A stretch of DNA of 5,830 bases from an uncultured Clostridia bacterium. GTDB lineage: Bacteria; Bacillota; Clostridia; Christensenellales; Pumilibacteraceae. The DNA lies in NCBI GenBank assembly GCA_947589145.1, contig CANQCB010000083.1, forward strand, positions 1 through 5,830, read 5' to 3'. Below, piece by piece: positions 5,455 to 5,830 of this stretch; the first letter of the stretch is position 1, and every line of letters starts with the position of its first letter. Under the pieces are notes generated by a model. The model was not told the origin of the DNA. It was given only the letters and a program-made list of their open reading frames with translations, and searched no databases. Made by a program: the position numbers and the translations under genes.

Positions 5455-5830
5455 ATGGAACTGAATAAAAACGACGACATAGAAGTGACCGTGGAGTCGC
5501 TCGGATACAGAGGCGAGGGCGTGGCGAGAATTAACCGCGTCCCCGTTTTCATTGCCGGCGCACTGCCGGGCGAGCGGGTGAGGGCGCACGTCATACTCGT
5601 CAAAAAGGACTACGCCGTCGCAAAACTGACCGAAGTTTTGACTCGGTCGGCGGACAGAACTCAGCCTCGGTGCAAATATTTCGGCAAGTGCGGCGGTTGC
5701 AACATTCAGCATATGCGTTACGCCGCCCAACTCGAATATAAGCGCGGCGCGGTTGCGGACGCATTGAAAAAGATTGCGCATATCGACGCGGAAGTCGGCG
5801 AGTGCGTGCCGTCGGAGGAATACGGCTATC
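5455..5830 (+). CDS. RNA (uracil-5-)-methyltransferase, TrmA/RumA family, N-terminal part
   Basis: The gene begins at the ATG immediately after the antiporter stop (TAAATG, 5452-5457) and runs off the window after 125 codons, about a quarter to a third of the usual 400-460 residues. Residues about 4-61 form a TRAM domain (LGYRGEGVARINRVPVFIAG at 16-35, then PGE at 38-40), an RNA-binding beta-barrel. C73-X5-C79-X2-C82, in RCKYFGKCGGCNIQ, matches the first three ligands of the [4Fe-4S] cluster in RumA/RlmD; the fourth cysteine and the SAM-binding catalytic domain lie beyond the edge. Members methylate C5 of uracil in 23S rRNA (U747 and/or U1939) or sometimes tRNA, using S-adenosylmethionine. 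In Gram-positive bacteria one enzyme (RlmCD) can do both rRNA sites, so the target cannot be assigned. AAAGG (5443-5447) inside the antiporter's last codons is a plausible ribosome-binding site, implying coupled translation. Confidence 0.92.
   Translation, partial: MELNKNDDIEVTVESLGYRGEGVARINRVPVFIAGALPGERVRAHVILVKKDYAVAKLTEVLTRSADRTQPRCKYFGKCGGCNIQHMRYAAQLEYKRGAVADALKKIAHIDAEVGECVPSEEYGY

Noticed and set aside
1..5830. Mobile element, CRISPR array, phage, toxin-antitoxin or defence system
   Set aside because: There are no transposase or integrase motifs, terminal repeats, spaced direct repeats or toxin-antitoxin gene pairs; the genes are core functions plus one unknown membrane protein.

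Overview
The window is a plus-strand stretch of an ordinary bacterial chromosome. It appears to come from a Clostridia-type member of the Bacillota. Three things suggest this: the conserved order rpsK-rpsD-rpoA-rplQ, strong purine-rich Shine-Dalgarno sites, and an S4 protein with a four-cysteine zinc motif together with an enlarged L17 of the kind I associate with clostridial lineages. Base composition is near balanced, with GCG-rich alanine codons in the membrane-protein genes. A gut Christensenellales-like or Lachnospirales-like source is possible, but the sequence alone does not settle it.

Region 1 (1-2362) is the distal end of the large ribosomal-protein cluster (alpha operon). It holds the last codons of rpsK (S11), then rpsD (S4), rpoA (RNA polymerase alpha subunit) and rplQ (L17), and closes with a clear rho-independent terminator at 2329-2362. 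The rpsK stop codon lies inside the rpsD ribosome-binding site. A 109-base gap before rpoA contains two small inverted repeats.

Region 2 (2363-3434) holds one gene for a polytopic membrane protein of 325 residues that I do not recognise. No convincing promoter is visible in front of it.

Region 3 (3435-5830) starts with the best promoter in the window (TTGCAA, 17 bases, TATAAT). A stem-loop begins at the predicted transcript start and is followed by smpB, the tmRNA partner used in ribosome rescue. Then come a CPA2-family cation/proton antiporter with a paired-aspartate core motif and no C-terminal NAD-binding domain, and the first 125 codons of a TRAM-domain, iron-sulfur RNA (uracil-5-)-methyltransferase cut by the window edge. 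Gaps are short (37 and 0 bases), so these three genes are probably one transcript.

Functionally the window is mostly housekeeping: ribosome assembly, transcription, stalled-ribosome rescue, RNA modification, and ion/pH homeostasis. I found no mobile element, CRISPR array, tRNA or rRNA gene, or defence system. The items most worth a second look are the structured smpB leader, the unrecognised membrane protein, the enlarged L17, and the inverted repeats before rpoA.
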